A DNA stretch of 64,000 nt from Streptomyces sp. SID8374. Lineage in GTDB: Bacteria; Actinomycetota; Actinomycetes; Streptomycetales; Streptomycetaceae. How positions within the stretch are numbered: the stretch's first letter is position 1; every line of letters starts with the position of its first letter. The notes under the pieces are model-generated. The model searched no databases and was not told the origin of the DNA. It saw nothing but the letters and a program-made list of their open reading frames with translations. Positions 24,256 to 32,647 of this stretch are shown in pieces. The translations under genes and the position numbers were made by a program. The stretch lies in assembly GCF_009865135.1 (NCBI RefSeq), contig NZ_WWGH01000002.1, positions 1,798,001 to 1,862,000 of the forward strand, in the 5' to 3' direction.

Positions 24256-25859
24256 GCACCTTCCTCGGCATGCCCGCCCGGCCGCCCCGCTCCCCGTACG
24301 GCACCGGCAACCTGCGCGGCGACGAGGCGTTCCCCCGCGCCGCCCACCACGAGCTGGGCAACGGACAACTGCGCCGCAACCTCGGCAGGGCCACGACCAC
24401 CATCCGCGCCAAACGCCTCGACGTCACCGGCGAACTCCCCGACTGGGAGGCCCTGCGCGACGCCGGCTCCGCCATCAAGACCGACGCGATGAACCGGCTG
24501 CCCGAACTCCTGGAACAGCTGGAGCACAAGGTCACCGAGCACGGCGGCACCGTCCACTGGGCGCGCGACAGCGCCGAGGCGAACGAGATCGTCGCCCGGC
24601 TGGTGAAGGCCACCGGCAGCAGCGAGGTCATCAAGGTCAAGTCGATGGCCACCCAGGAGATCGGGCTCAACGAGCACCTGGAGTCGGTCGGCATCACCCC
24701 GTACGAGACCGACCTCGCCGAACTCATCGTGCAGCTCGCCCACGACAGGCCGTCCCACATCCTGGTGCCCGCGATCCACCGCAACCGGGACGAGATCCGG
24801 CAGATCTTCCTCGACCGCATCCCCGGCGTCGACCCGGAACTGGACAACGTCCCGGCCCATCTCGCGGCCGCCGCCCGGGCCTATCTGCGGCAGAAATTCA
24901 TGACGACGAAGGTCGCCGTGTCCGGTGCCAACTTCGGCATCGCCGAGACCGGCACCCTCTCCGTCGTCGAGTCCGAGGGCAACGGCCGCATGTGCCTCAC
25001 CCTCCCCGACACCCTGATCACGGTGATGGGCATCGAGAAGGTGCTGCCGCGCTACCAGGACCTGGAGGTGTTCCTCCAACTGCTGCCGCGCTCCTCCACA
25101 GGTGAACGCATGAACCCTTACACCTCGTTGTGGACCGGAGTGACCCCCGGCGACGGCCCCCAGGGCTTCCATCTGGTGCTGCTGGACAACGGGCGCACGG
25201 CCGCCCTCGCCGACGCGATCGGACGGGCGGCGCTCAACTGCATCCGCTGCTCGGCCTGTCTCAACGTCTGCCCGGTCTACGAGCGGACCGGCGGCCACGC
25301 CTACGGTTCGACCTATCCCGGTCCGATCGGCGCCGTCCTCACCCCGCAGCTCGCCGGGATGCATGCGGCCGCCGACGACCCCAACAGCTCGCTGCCGTAC
25401 GCCTCCAGCCTCTGCGGAGCCTGCTTCGACGCCTGCCCCGTGAAGATCGACATTCCCTCGCTGCTGGTGGAGCTGCGCCACCAGCACACCGAGCAGACCG
25501 GCACCACACCGGAGAAGCTGGCGATGAAGGCGGCCGCCACCGTGATGAAGCGGCCCGCGCTCTACCGGGGCGCACAGAAGGCGGCCGGTCTCGGCCGGGC
25601 CGTCGCAGGACGCGACGGGACGATCTCCCGGCTGCCCCCGCCGTTCAGCGGCTGGAGCGACAGCCGTGACACGGCGGCCCCGCCCCGGCAGACCTTCCGC
25701 GCCTGGTTCGCCTCCGACGAAGGCCGGGCCGCGCTCCGAGCGGCCGCCGACGAACACGACCGGGGCCGGACGAGGGAAGAACCCGACCGGAGCCAGGACG
25801 AATCCGACCGGAGCCGAGCAGAAGACCACAGGAACCACGGAGAGGACGGGACGGCATGA
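24252..25859 (+). CDS. lutB: LutB, iron-sulfur protein of L-lactate oxidation complex
   Basis: 535 residues, longer than the usual 470-480. The N-terminal LUD domain covers about 65-310 (SGANFGIAETGTLSVVESEGNGR). Two [4Fe-4S] motifs follow: Cys330-x2-Cys333-x2-Cys336-x3-Cys340-Pro and Cys388-x2-Cys391-x3-Cys395-Pro. The last 45 residues are an added charged tail with a repeated DRS-x-DE/DRSRAE pattern encoded by short DNA repeats, which looks disordered. It carries electrons from lactate within LutABC. Both ends overlap neighbours by ATGA, so translation is coupled. Confidence 0.94.
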   Translation: MSTFLGMPARPPRSPYGTGNLRGDEAFPRAAHHELGNGQLRRNLGRATTTIRAKRLDVTGELPDWEALRDAGSAIKTDAMNRLPELLEQLEHKVTEHGGTVHWARDSAEANEIVARLVKATGSSEVIKVKSMATQEIGLNEHLESVGITPYETDLAELIVQLAHDRPSHILVPAIHRNRDEIRQIFLDRIPGVDPELDNVPAHLAAAARAYLRQKFMTTKVAVSGANFGIAETGTLSVVESEGNGRMCLTLPDTLITVMGIEKVLPRYQDLEVFLQLLPRSSTGERMNPYTSLWTGVTPGDGPQGFHLVLLDNGRTAALADAIGRAALNCIRCSACLNVCPVYERTGGHAYGSTYPGPIGAVLTPQLAGMHAAADDPNSSLPYASSLCGACFDACPVKIDIPSLLVELRHQHTEQTGTTPEKLAMKAAATVMKRPALYRGAQKAAGLGRAVAGRDGTISRLPPPFSGWSDSRDTAAPPRQTFRAWFASDEGRAALRAAADEHDRGRTREEPDRSQDESDRSRAEDHRNHGEDGTA

Positions 25860-26488
25860 CGACTGCCCGCGACACCGTGCTCGGCCGGGTCCGCGACGCC
25901 CTGGCCCTCGCCCCGACGCCCGCCACCGTCGTACCGCGCGCCTACCGCACCGGCCGGGTCCTCCCCGACGCCGAACGCCTCGCCCTCTTCACCGACCGGC
26001 TCCTCGACTACAAGGCCGAGGTCCACCCCTGCACCGCCGACCGCACGGCGCAGGTCGTCGCCGAGGTGCTGCGCGACCGCGGCGCCCGCCGGATCGGTGT
26101 GCCGACCGGGCTGGATCCGCGCTGGGTCGATGCGTACGACGGGGAGGTGTGCCCGGACTCGGCGGACATCCCCGCACCCGAACTGGATGCCCTGGACGCG
26201 GTGGTGACCGCGTCCGCCGCCGGCTGCGCCGAGACCGGCACGATCTTCCTGGACGGCTCGCCCGACCAGGGGCGCCGCGCGCTGTCCCTCGTCCCCGATC
26301 TGCACCTCTGCGTGGTCGACCTCTCCGCCGTCGAGGCCGGGGTGCCCGAGGCGTTGGCCCGGCTCGTGCCCGAGCGGCCGACGACGCTGATCAGCGGCCC
26401 TTCGGCCACCTCGGACATCGAACTGGAACGGGTGGAGGGCGTGCACGGCCCTCGTACCTTGGTCGTGGTGATCCGTACCGACAGGTGA
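25856..26488 (+). CDS. lutC: LutC, LUD-domain protein of L-lactate oxidation complex
   Basis: 210 residues forming one LUD domain (about 60-205) with VVTASAAGCAETGTIFLDGS and LISGPSATSDIELERVEGVHGP, the classic LutC end motif. It is the third subunit of the lactate oxidation complex and is translationally coupled to lutB. The stop is followed within 3 bp by a tandem array of operator-like sequences, and the next gene converges on it. Confidence 0.93.
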   Translation: MTTARDTVLGRVRDALALAPTPATVVPRAYRTGRVLPDAERLALFTDRLLDYKAEVHPCTADRTAQVVAEVLRDRGARRIGVPTGLDPRWVDAYDGEVCPDSADIPAPELDALDAVVTASAAGCAETGTIFLDGSPDQGRRALSLVPDLHLCVVDLSAVEAGVPEALARLVPERPTTLISGPSATSDIELERVEGVHGPRTLVVVIRTDR

Positions 26489-26490
26489 CC

Positions 26491-26594
26491 GAACTGTGGT
26501 CGGACCGAAGGAACTGTGGTCGGACCGAAGCGAGCTGTGGCCGGGTCGAAACGAGTTGTGGTCGGACCAAAAGCGGTCTGTGGTCCGACCTAAA
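26491..26594. repeat. Array of five operator-like TGGTC-GGACC cores at about 21-bp spacing
   Basis: Cores lie at 26497, 26517, 26538 (degenerate TGGCCGGGTC), 26559 and 26581. The first two are part of an exact 20-bp tandem repeat, each beginning GAACTGTGG. Core 5, TGGTCCGACC, is identical to the centre of the lut operator at 23434-23443. Spacing of 20-22 bp puts all sites on one face of the helix. Each core is itself a short palindrome. The array begins right after lutC and touches the stop codon of the convergent DUF2264 gene. Confidence 0.8.
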
Positions 26595-28533
26595 AGTGCT
26601 CCACCGCGACAGACCCCCGACCGAAGACGATCCGCGTCAGCTTCCTCGTACCGTCCTCCGCCCACCCCACCTCGACTTCGGTCTCGGCCGCGCCTGCGTC
26701 ACCGTCCGGACCGGGCCGTACGTCTACCTCGTCAACGACCGGCTCCAGCGGACCGGCCCCCGGCTCCGCCGTGAGCGACGCGAGCGCCACCAGTACCACG
26801 TTCCCCGCCGCATCGGGGGCGGTCAGCCGGGGCAGCACCGCCCAGCGGGTGAACGCCGTGCCCTGCGGGGCCCGTACGTCCTCCAGGGCCTCCCAGCCGT
26901 GGAGTCCGTACAGCTGGGAGCACACAGGGCCCCCTGGCTCCGCCGCCCAGCCGGTCAGCTCGGCCCGTGCACCGTCCGGCGCCCCCAGAATCCGGTGCAC
27001 CCGCAGCTCGTAGCGGCCCCGCGCCACGGTCACGCCCTCCACCCGGAGTCCCGGAACGGTGGAAGGGCCGGCAGGGAAGACGGGCAGGTGCCAGGACCCC
27101 GCCCACCCCCAGCCCTCGCCGTGTCCGGCCCCGAGCGGATGGATACGGCGCCGGGTGCTGCGTACTCCGCCGACCGTCACCGACAGGTGGTTGTCCGCGG
27201 GGTTCGCAGCCGAGGTCGGTCCGGTCGCGGTGGAGTAGGCGAGCCGGGCGTAGTGCGGGTCCGCGTCGGCCGCCGACTCGGCCTCGTCCGGGCGGACATG
27301 GTCGCTGCCGTGGTTGTGCAGCCGCACCACACCGTCCGCCCGGGTCGACTGCAACAGAAAGCCCGGGGCCGGTACGGACAGCACCCGGTCGGGGCCTTCA
27401 CTCGGTGCCGCCTCCTCCACCGATGTCCACAGGGGATGCCCGGCGGGGGCCAGCAGCGCGACGAACGCCTTCGATGCCCAATAGGGCGACGCGGGACCGG
27501 AATAGGATTGCAGTGTCGCCGGGTGGGGGCCGTGCCAGCCGAGGCTCAGCAGTCCGTCGGCGCCGCTCGCGCCCCGCTCCAGGAAGTACCGCAGCGACCC
27601 GTTGACCAGCCGCCGTGACACCCCCGGCGCGAGCGGGGTGTGCCCGGAGACCGCGCCCAGGCCCACGGCCGCGCTCGCGGCGAAGCGGTAGGTGAGCGAG
27701 CGCCCGAAGTGCAGCGGGGCCCCGTCGCCGCCGAACATCAGCGAGAAGCTCTCCAGATGCTCCCGCAGCCGCGCCCCGTGGTACGCGGACGCACTGTCGT
27801 CGCCCGCCAGATGGGCGTCCAGCACCGGATACAGGTGCAGCGCCCAGCCGTTGTAGTGGTCGAAGGCGCGCCCGTCCCCGTCGGCGTACCAGCCGTCGCC
27901 CCGGTACCAGCCCTCCAGCAGCTCCAGCGCCCGCTCCCGTGCCCGGGCCGTTTCCACGTCCCCGCGCCCCACCGACTCCAGGAAACCGGCGACCGTGTAC
28001 GGGAAGAGGTACCAGTTGTTGCCCGCCGGAAGGTGGCGCAACGCACCCCGGAGCCACTGCTCCACCCGGTCCTGCACCCCGGAGTCCAGCCGGTCCCAGA
28101 GCCAGGGCCGGGTCAGCCGCAGCCCGAGCGCGACGGAGGCGGACTCCACCATGGGCTGCCCTTGTACATGGTGGTCCAGGATGACGGGCCAGGACTCCGC
28201 GTCGTCCCGGCCGGGCGTACGGGTCCCGGACGCGAGCCCCCGGGCGTAACGTTCCAGCCATTCGTGCGGGTCCTTCCCCTCGGCCCCCGCGACCCGGAAG
28301 GCGGCCGCGAGGAAGGTGCGCGCGTACCCCTCGAGGCCGTCGGAGCGCACTCCGGAGTGCGAGGGGGCCCCGGGCAGGTCGAGGAGCGCCCCGCCAGGGG
28401 TGGCCCACCGCCAGGCCGCGTGCAGCAGCCCGTCGGCGGCGGCCTCCCAGTGCTCTCGGGTGTACCCGGTGAACGGGCTCGACGCCCGGTCCTCCGAGGG
28501 AAGTTCGAAGGAGGGGGAGCGGAAGGTCGACAT
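26590..28533 (-). CDS. DUF2264 protein
   Basis: 647 residues, the usual length for DUF2264. The family opening SSPFTGYTREHWEAAADGLL is at about 18-37, then AWRWATPGGALLDLPG, WPVILDHHVQGQPMVESASVALGL, YRGDGWYADGDGRAFDHYNGWALHLYP and SYSGPASPYWASKAF. The first 400 residues look like an alpha/alpha toroid of the kind found in glycan-processing enzymes; the rest is beta-rich. No signal peptide is seen, so it acts in the cytoplasm. A carbohydrate role (perhaps uronate or oligosaccharide hydrolysis) is inference. The upstream gap holds a 17-bp inverted repeat pair that may be its operator. Confidence 0.85.
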   Translation of the reverse strand: MSTFRSPSFELPSEDRASSPFTGYTREHWEAAADGLLHAAWRWATPGGALLDLPGAPSHSGVRSDGLEGYARTFLAAAFRVAGAEGKDPHEWLERYARGLASGTRTPGRDDAESWPVILDHHVQGQPMVESASVALGLRLTRPWLWDRLDSGVQDRVEQWLRGALRHLPAGNNWYLFPYTVAGFLESVGRGDVETARARERALELLEGWYRGDGWYADGDGRAFDHYNGWALHLYPVLDAHLAGDDSASAYHGARLREHLESFSLMFGGDGAPLHFGRSLTYRFAASAAVGLGAVSGHTPLAPGVSRRLVNGSLRYFLERGASGADGLLSLGWHGPHPATLQSYSGPASPYWASKAFVALLAPAGHPLWTSVEEAAPSEGPDRVLSVPAPGFLLQSTRADGVVRLHNHGSDHVRPDEAESAADADPHYARLAYSTATGPTSAANPADNHLSVTVGGVRSTRRRIHPLGAGHGEGWGWAGSWHLPVFPAGPSTVPGLRVEGVTVARGRYELRVHRILGAPDGARAELTGWAAEPGGPVCSQLYGLHGWEALEDVRAPQGTAFTRWAVLPRLTAPDAAGNVVLVALASLTAEPGAGPLEPVVDEVDVRPGPDGDAGAAETEVEVGWAEDGTRKLTRIVFGRGSVAVEHF

Positions 28534-28580
28534 ACGGGAAGGCCAGGCCCTTCATGGGGGACACGGTCGGCACCGGAAAT

Positions 28581-28648
28581 CCTGATCGAGTGATCGCAAG
28601 CGGTCAAGAGGTCGACCGGAAGCCCGCGAAAGCGATCAAACGATCAGG
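28581..28648. promoter_or_regulatory. Inverted pair of double TGATCG boxes upstream of DUF2264
   Basis: CCTGATCGAGTGATCGC (28581-28597) faces GCGATCAAACGATCAGG (28632-28648); the second is the reverse complement of the first except for two bases at the centre. Each arm is itself a tandem TGATCG-N2-TGATCG. The pair lies 48 bp upstream of the DUF2264 gene. Such doubled half-sites suit a DeoR-like regulator, but none is next to it. Confidence 0.6.
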
Positions 28649-28697
28649 TGGGAAGCTGTTCTCGGAGTCGCCCCGCCCACACGTGAAGCCATAGGAC

Positions 28698-29123
28698 TCA
28701 GGGGAGCAGCAGCCAGTCCGCACCGACGGCGGCCACCAGGCCGACTGCGAGCAGCCAGCTGCCGAGCCTGGTGCGGCCGTTCCTGCTCAGTTCGATCACC
28801 AGACCGCACAGGATGAGTGCGAGCCCGTAGACACCCACCACCAGCACCGACGACCGGCTCGCGATCCGCAGGGCGAGGACCACGCCCATCGCGACCATGC
28901 CCACGGAGGAGAGGACGATCCGCAGCCGCCGCGCCTGACGTGGCGTCAGTCTCCTCTCGGGGTCGGTCCCGGCCCCGGCGTAGGGGTGGGGCGCGGCCTC
29001 GGTGTCGTACGCGTCCTCGGCGGGCTCCGCCGCCGCGGCCTCGGCTATCGGGGCGTCGATGTCGGTGTCCCGGTCCCGGCTCTTGCGCTGGTCCCGGTCC
29101 TGGTCCTGGTCAGAAGTGCTCAT
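28698..29123 (-). CDS. Small membrane protein with acidic N-terminal tail
   Basis: 141 residues. The first 50 are a charged, disordered-looking run rich in Asp, Gln and Arg (SDQDQDRDQRKSRDRDTD), encoded by short CCGGTC-like repeats. The second half has three hydrophobic spans (IVLSSVGMVAMGVVLALRIA; VLVVGVYGLALILCGLVIEL; LGSWLLAVGLVAAVGADWLLL). I do not recognise a named family. It lies between DUF2264 and DUF309 genes on the same strand with gaps of about 90-160 bp, so co-transcription is uncertain. Confidence 0.75.
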   Translation of the reverse strand: MSTSDQDQDRDQRKSRDRDTDIDAPIAEAAAAEPAEDAYDTEAAPHPYAGAGTDPERRLTPRQARRLRIVLSSVGMVAMGVVLALRIASRSSVLVVGVYGLALILCGLVIELSRNGRTRLGSWLLAVGLVAAVGADWLLLP

Positions 29124-29209
29124 GGAGCCGGATCGTAATGGCTGCGCGGCAGGCCCGTTCCCCGAGCCGGACGTTCCGCCCCGGGCCCGGAGCGCCGGAG
29201 CCTCACCGG

Positions 29210-29689
29210 CTACCCCAGGAGCCGGGGTGCCTCGGCCCCCGCGTCCACCGTGGGGTCGCTCTCCACGCGGCCGGCCAACTCCTGGGCCCAGTCGACCAGT
29301 CCGCCGATCCCGATGCCGTGCGGCCGGGCCTCGCCGTACGAGGTGAGCGCGCCCGCGCCACGGCGCAGCAGCCGCGCCCCGCCCGCCGTGTTGCCGCGCG
29401 CGGCATGGGTCAGCCCCACGGCCACCTGTGCCAGCCCCCGCCACAGCTCGCGCTCGCTCTCCGGCCCCGACTTCCAGGCGTCCTCGAAGACCTCGTGGGC
29501 GTGGAACGGCATCCCCGCGTCCAGCAGCCGCTGGGCCTCCCGGAGCGTCTCGTCCGGCGCGCGGACGACCCCCTCGGGCTGCCGTTCCACTCCGGGCGTT
29601 CCGTAGGGCAGCGGGCGCCCCAGCCCGTCCCGGGGGCGCGCATTGCGCGCCCGGCCCTCGGGGTCGCGGTCCCTGTGCGTCTCGTTCAC
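29210..29689 (-). CDS. DUF309 protein
   Basis: About 159 residues from a GTG at 29689 (GGGGA just upstream). Longer starts would add an Arg-rich leader without a ribosome site. The DUF309 signature is RLLDAGMPFHAHEVFEDAW (about 63-81) followed by ERELWRGLAQVAVGLTHAARGN and GGARLLRRGAGAL. The His/Glu pair suggests a metal-binding helical bundle; the function is unknown. It is transcribed away from the LAL-like gene. Confidence 0.85.
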   Translation of the reverse strand: MNETHRDRDPEGRARNARPRDGLGRPLPYGTPGVERQPEGVVRAPDETLREAQRLLDAGMPFHAHEVFEDAWKSGPESERELWRGLAQVAVGLTHAARGNTAGGARLLRRGAGALTSYGEARPHGIGIGGLVDWAQELAGRVESDPTVDAGAEAPRLLG

Positions 29690-29800
29690 TCCCCGATTGT
29701 GCCTCGTACCTGCGGGGAATCGGCCGAACCCTGTCGATGAGCACCCGCGCACGACTAGGCTCGTCCGTCGTCACTGCATGCCATTTGGGGAAGGGTGGGC

Positions 29801-32455
29801 ATGAAGCCGTCCCGGCCGTTGTACGAGCGTGAACCGGAACTCGCCGCTGCCGCGAGGGCGGTGGACGATCTGTGCGGAGCGCAGGCCGTCGGCGGGCTGC
29901 TGGTCTTCAGCGGGGAGGCGGGGCTCGGGAAGACCGCCCTGCTCGCCGAGATCCGGGCGATGGCCGCCGACCGCTGCACGGTCTGGTCCGCCCGTGGCGG
30001 CGAGACCGTCACCTCCGTACCGTTCCATGTCGTACGTCAGTTGCTTCAGCCCGCACTCGACCAGTTCCCGGCCGACGAGAAGCGGTCCCTGTTCGGCGAC
30101 TGGTACGACACCACGGCACCCGCACTCGGACTGGCCGAGCCCAGCGGGCCGCAGCCCGACCCGCAGGGTGTCCGGGACGGCCTCGACTACGTCGTCTCCC
30201 GGCTCGCCTCCCGCCTCAGCCACCGGCCGTTACTGCTCCTGGTCGACGACGCCCACTGGGCGGACGGCGAATCCCTCTCCTGGCTCTCCTCGTTCACGGC
30301 CCGCCTCGGCGAACTGCCGCTCCTCGTCGTCCAGGCGTACCGGCCGCAGGAGATGGCCGAGCGCAATGCGAGCTACGTCGCCGACCGCGAGGCCGAGCGT
30401 GGTTCCGACGGGCCGAGTTCGGTCACCCGGGTCGCCCTGCGGGCGCTGACCCCGGACGCCACCGCCGAACTGGCCCGCGCGGCCCTGGGTGAGCACGCCG
30501 ACGACCCGTTCTGCCGCGAGGTCTGGGCCGTCACCGGCGGCAACCCGTACGAGGCCGTCGAGTTGGTCGCCAAGGTGCAGGACCAGGAGCTGGCACCGGT
30601 CGAGGAGTCGGCCGGGCAGCTGCGGGAGCTGGGCGCCTCCGCCCGGGGCAGCGGGCTCGTCGCCCGGCTGGAGCGGCTCGGCACCAACGCCAACCGGTTC
30701 GCCTGGGCGGCCGCCGTGCTCGGCACCGACATCTCCCAGGAGCTGGCCGCCACCCTCGCCGGGATGAGTTCGGCGGAGGCCGCCGACTGCACGGCCCGGC
30801 TGCGCGACGCCCGTATCGTCAGCGGCTTCGACCCGTTGGAGTTCGTCCACCCGCTGATCGCGACCGCCGTCTACCGCTCCATCCCGCCGGCCACCCGTAC
30901 CGCGATGCACGGACGCGCCGCCTGGGCGATCACCCGGGCCGGCCTCGGCGCCGCGGCCGCCTCCCGGCACCTGCTGGAGGTCCACCCGGACGACGACCAG
31001 GAACTGGTCGCCCAGCTCCGCGAGGCCGCGGGCCAGCACCTCGCCGTCGGCGCCCCCGAAGCGGCCAGGCGCTGTCTGGAACGTGCCCTGGAGGAGCCGC
31101 CCCGCCCGAAGGACCGCGCGGTCCTGCTGTACGAGCTCGGCTGCGCCACCCTGCTCAGCTCCCCGCCCACCACCGTGCAGCATCTGCGGGCGGCCCTCGA
31201 CATGCCCGGCCTCGACGACGGCCTGCGGGTCGACGCCACGTTCCGGCTCGCCGCCGCGCTCGCCCACAACAACCAGCTCAAGGACGCGGCGCTCTCGCTG
31301 GCCGCCGAGGCGGCCCGTACGGCACCGGGCCCCGGCCTGATGCGGCTGCAAGCCGCGCACTTCATGTGGGAGGGCATGCAGGCCACCGAGGACGACGGCC
31401 CGGCCCGCTCCCGCCGCCTCACCCGCAACGCCGACCACCTCAAGGGCCGCGACAACGCGGAGCGGGCGCTGCTCACCCTGCGGGCCTTCGACGCCATGCT
31501 GCGCGGCGAGAACGCCCAGCTCATCGTCGACCTGTGCGAACGGGCCCTGGTCGACGGCAGCCCCGCCCGGGGCCTGGGCTGGACCGACTCCGAGTGGGGC
31601 TTCGAGCTGCCCACCATGGTCGGCATCACCTACACCTTCACCGACCAGCTGGACCGGGCCGAGAGCCTCTTCGGCGAGGCGGTACGGGCCTTCGAGATCT
31701 CCGGCTGGAGCGGCGCCCACCTGGCGTTCGCACACACCCTGCTCGGCATGGTCCACCGCCGTCGCGGACGTCTCGCGGAGGCCGAGGGCTTCCTGCGCGA
31801 AGGGCTCCGGCTCGCCGACCGGGTCGGCTCCGGGCTGCCCGTCCACTGGGACGCGGCGTGCCTGCTCATCGACACGCTGCTGGCCCGCGGCCGCACCGCC
31901 GAGGCCCGCAAGATCGCCGACCGCTACAACTTCGGACCGCCCTACCCCAGCGCCATGGTGCTGCCGGACGGCCCGTGCGTCCTGGGCCGCCTGCTGCTGG
32001 CCGAAGGCCGCAAGGAGGAGGCGATCGCCGAGCTCGAAGCGGCCGGTGCCGCCCTGGAGCCCCGCGAACGCTTCAACGGCATCTGGGCACCCTGGGCCGG
32101 CGACCTCGCCCGAGCCGTGGCCCAGGACGACCCGGGCCGGGCCGCGCACCTCGCGGCCCGCGCACGGGTGCACGCCGAACGGTTCGGTACGGACACCGCG
32201 ATCGGCGAAGCCCTGCGCTGCGTCGCGCTCTTCGCCCCGCCCGAGGAGGCGGAGCAGCTCCTCGCCGACGCCGTACGCCACCTGGAGAGGTCCTCCTCCG
32301 CCTACGAGCACGCGCTCGCCCGCGTCGACTACGGCATCGCGATCGGCTCGCACCGCGAACTGGCCCGGGCCCAGAAGCAGGCCATGGCCTGCGGAGCCGA
32401 AGGGCTGGCGGCCCGCGCCCAGCAGGCACGGACGTCGATCCGGTCCTCGGAGTGA
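29801..32455 (+). CDS. LAL-like AAA ATPase/TPR protein without HTH (contains a TTA codon)
   Basis: 884 residues; GGGGAAGGG lies 5 bp before the ATG. Walker A GEAGLGKT (38-45), Walker B LLLLVDDAHW (about 142-151), then an NB-ARC-like helical region and a long TPR-like helical repeat domain (about 400-870). This is the architecture of large ATP-binding LuxR (LAL/MalT-type) regulators, but the C-terminal LuxR HTH is absent: the protein ends in helices AQKQAMACGAEGLAARAQQ. It may act as a signalling STAND ATPase rather than a DNA binder. Codon 144, inside Walker B, is TTA (30230-30232), so it may depend on bldA tRNA. It ends 50 bp before tRNA-Pro copy 2. Confidence 0.88.
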   Translation: MKPSRPLYEREPELAAAARAVDDLCGAQAVGGLLVFSGEAGLGKTALLAEIRAMAADRCTVWSARGGETVTSVPFHVVRQLLQPALDQFPADEKRSLFGDWYDTTAPALGLAEPSGPQPDPQGVRDGLDYVVSRLASRLSHRPLLLLVDDAHWADGESLSWLSSFTARLGELPLLVVQAYRPQEMAERNASYVADREAERGSDGPSSVTRVALRALTPDATAELARAALGEHADDPFCREVWAVTGGNPYEAVELVAKVQDQELAPVEESAGQLRELGASARGSGLVARLERLGTNANRFAWAAAVLGTDISQELAATLAGMSSAEAADCTARLRDARIVSGFDPLEFVHPLIATAVYRSIPPATRTAMHGRAAWAITRAGLGAAAASRHLLEVHPDDDQELVAQLREAAGQHLAVGAPEAARRCLERALEEPPRPKDRAVLLYELGCATLLSSPPTTVQHLRAALDMPGLDDGLRVDATFRLAAALAHNNQLKDAALSLAAEAARTAPGPGLMRLQAAHFMWEGMQATEDDGPARSRRLTRNADHLKGRDNAERALLTLRAFDAMLRGENAQLIVDLCERALVDGSPARGLGWTDSEWGFELPTMVGITYTFTDQLDRAESLFGEAVRAFEISGWSGAHLAFAHTLLGMVHRRRGRLAEAEGFLREGLRLADRVGSGLPVHWDAACLLIDTLLARGRTAEARKIADRYNFGPPYPSAMVLPDGPCVLGRLLLAEGRKEEAIAELEAAGAALEPRERFNGIWAPWAGDLARAVAQDDPGRAAHLAARARVHAERFGTDTAIGEALRCVALFAPPEEAEQLLADAVRHLERSSSAYEHALARVDYGIAIGSHRELARAQKQAMACGAEGLAARAQQARTSIRSSE

Positions 32456-32505
32456 GGTAATGTTTGTCCTGCGCGGCCGCCCTGGGGAACCAGGCGGAAA
32501 CGCAT

Positions 32506-32579
<74 letters not shown>

Positions 32580-32596
32580 CTGGAAGCAGTCGCAGA

Positions 32597-32634
32597 TCAG
32601 GGCCGGTCTCGGAGAAATCCGAGACCGGCCCTGA
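32597..32634 (+). terminator. Hairpin after tRNA-Pro copy 2
   Basis: TCAGGGCCGGTCTCGGA pairs perfectly with its complement around a GAAA loop, followed by CTTGTTG. The stem is closely related to that after copy 1, with compensating changes in both arms. Confidence 0.85.
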
Positions 32635-32647
32635 CTTGTTGTGGCGC

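Noticed and set aside
26496..26774. Small open frame with repeated ELWSDR-like units
   Set aside because: It is the translation of the five-site operator array and then runs antisense into DUF2264. It has no ribosome site and is explained by the DNA repeat.
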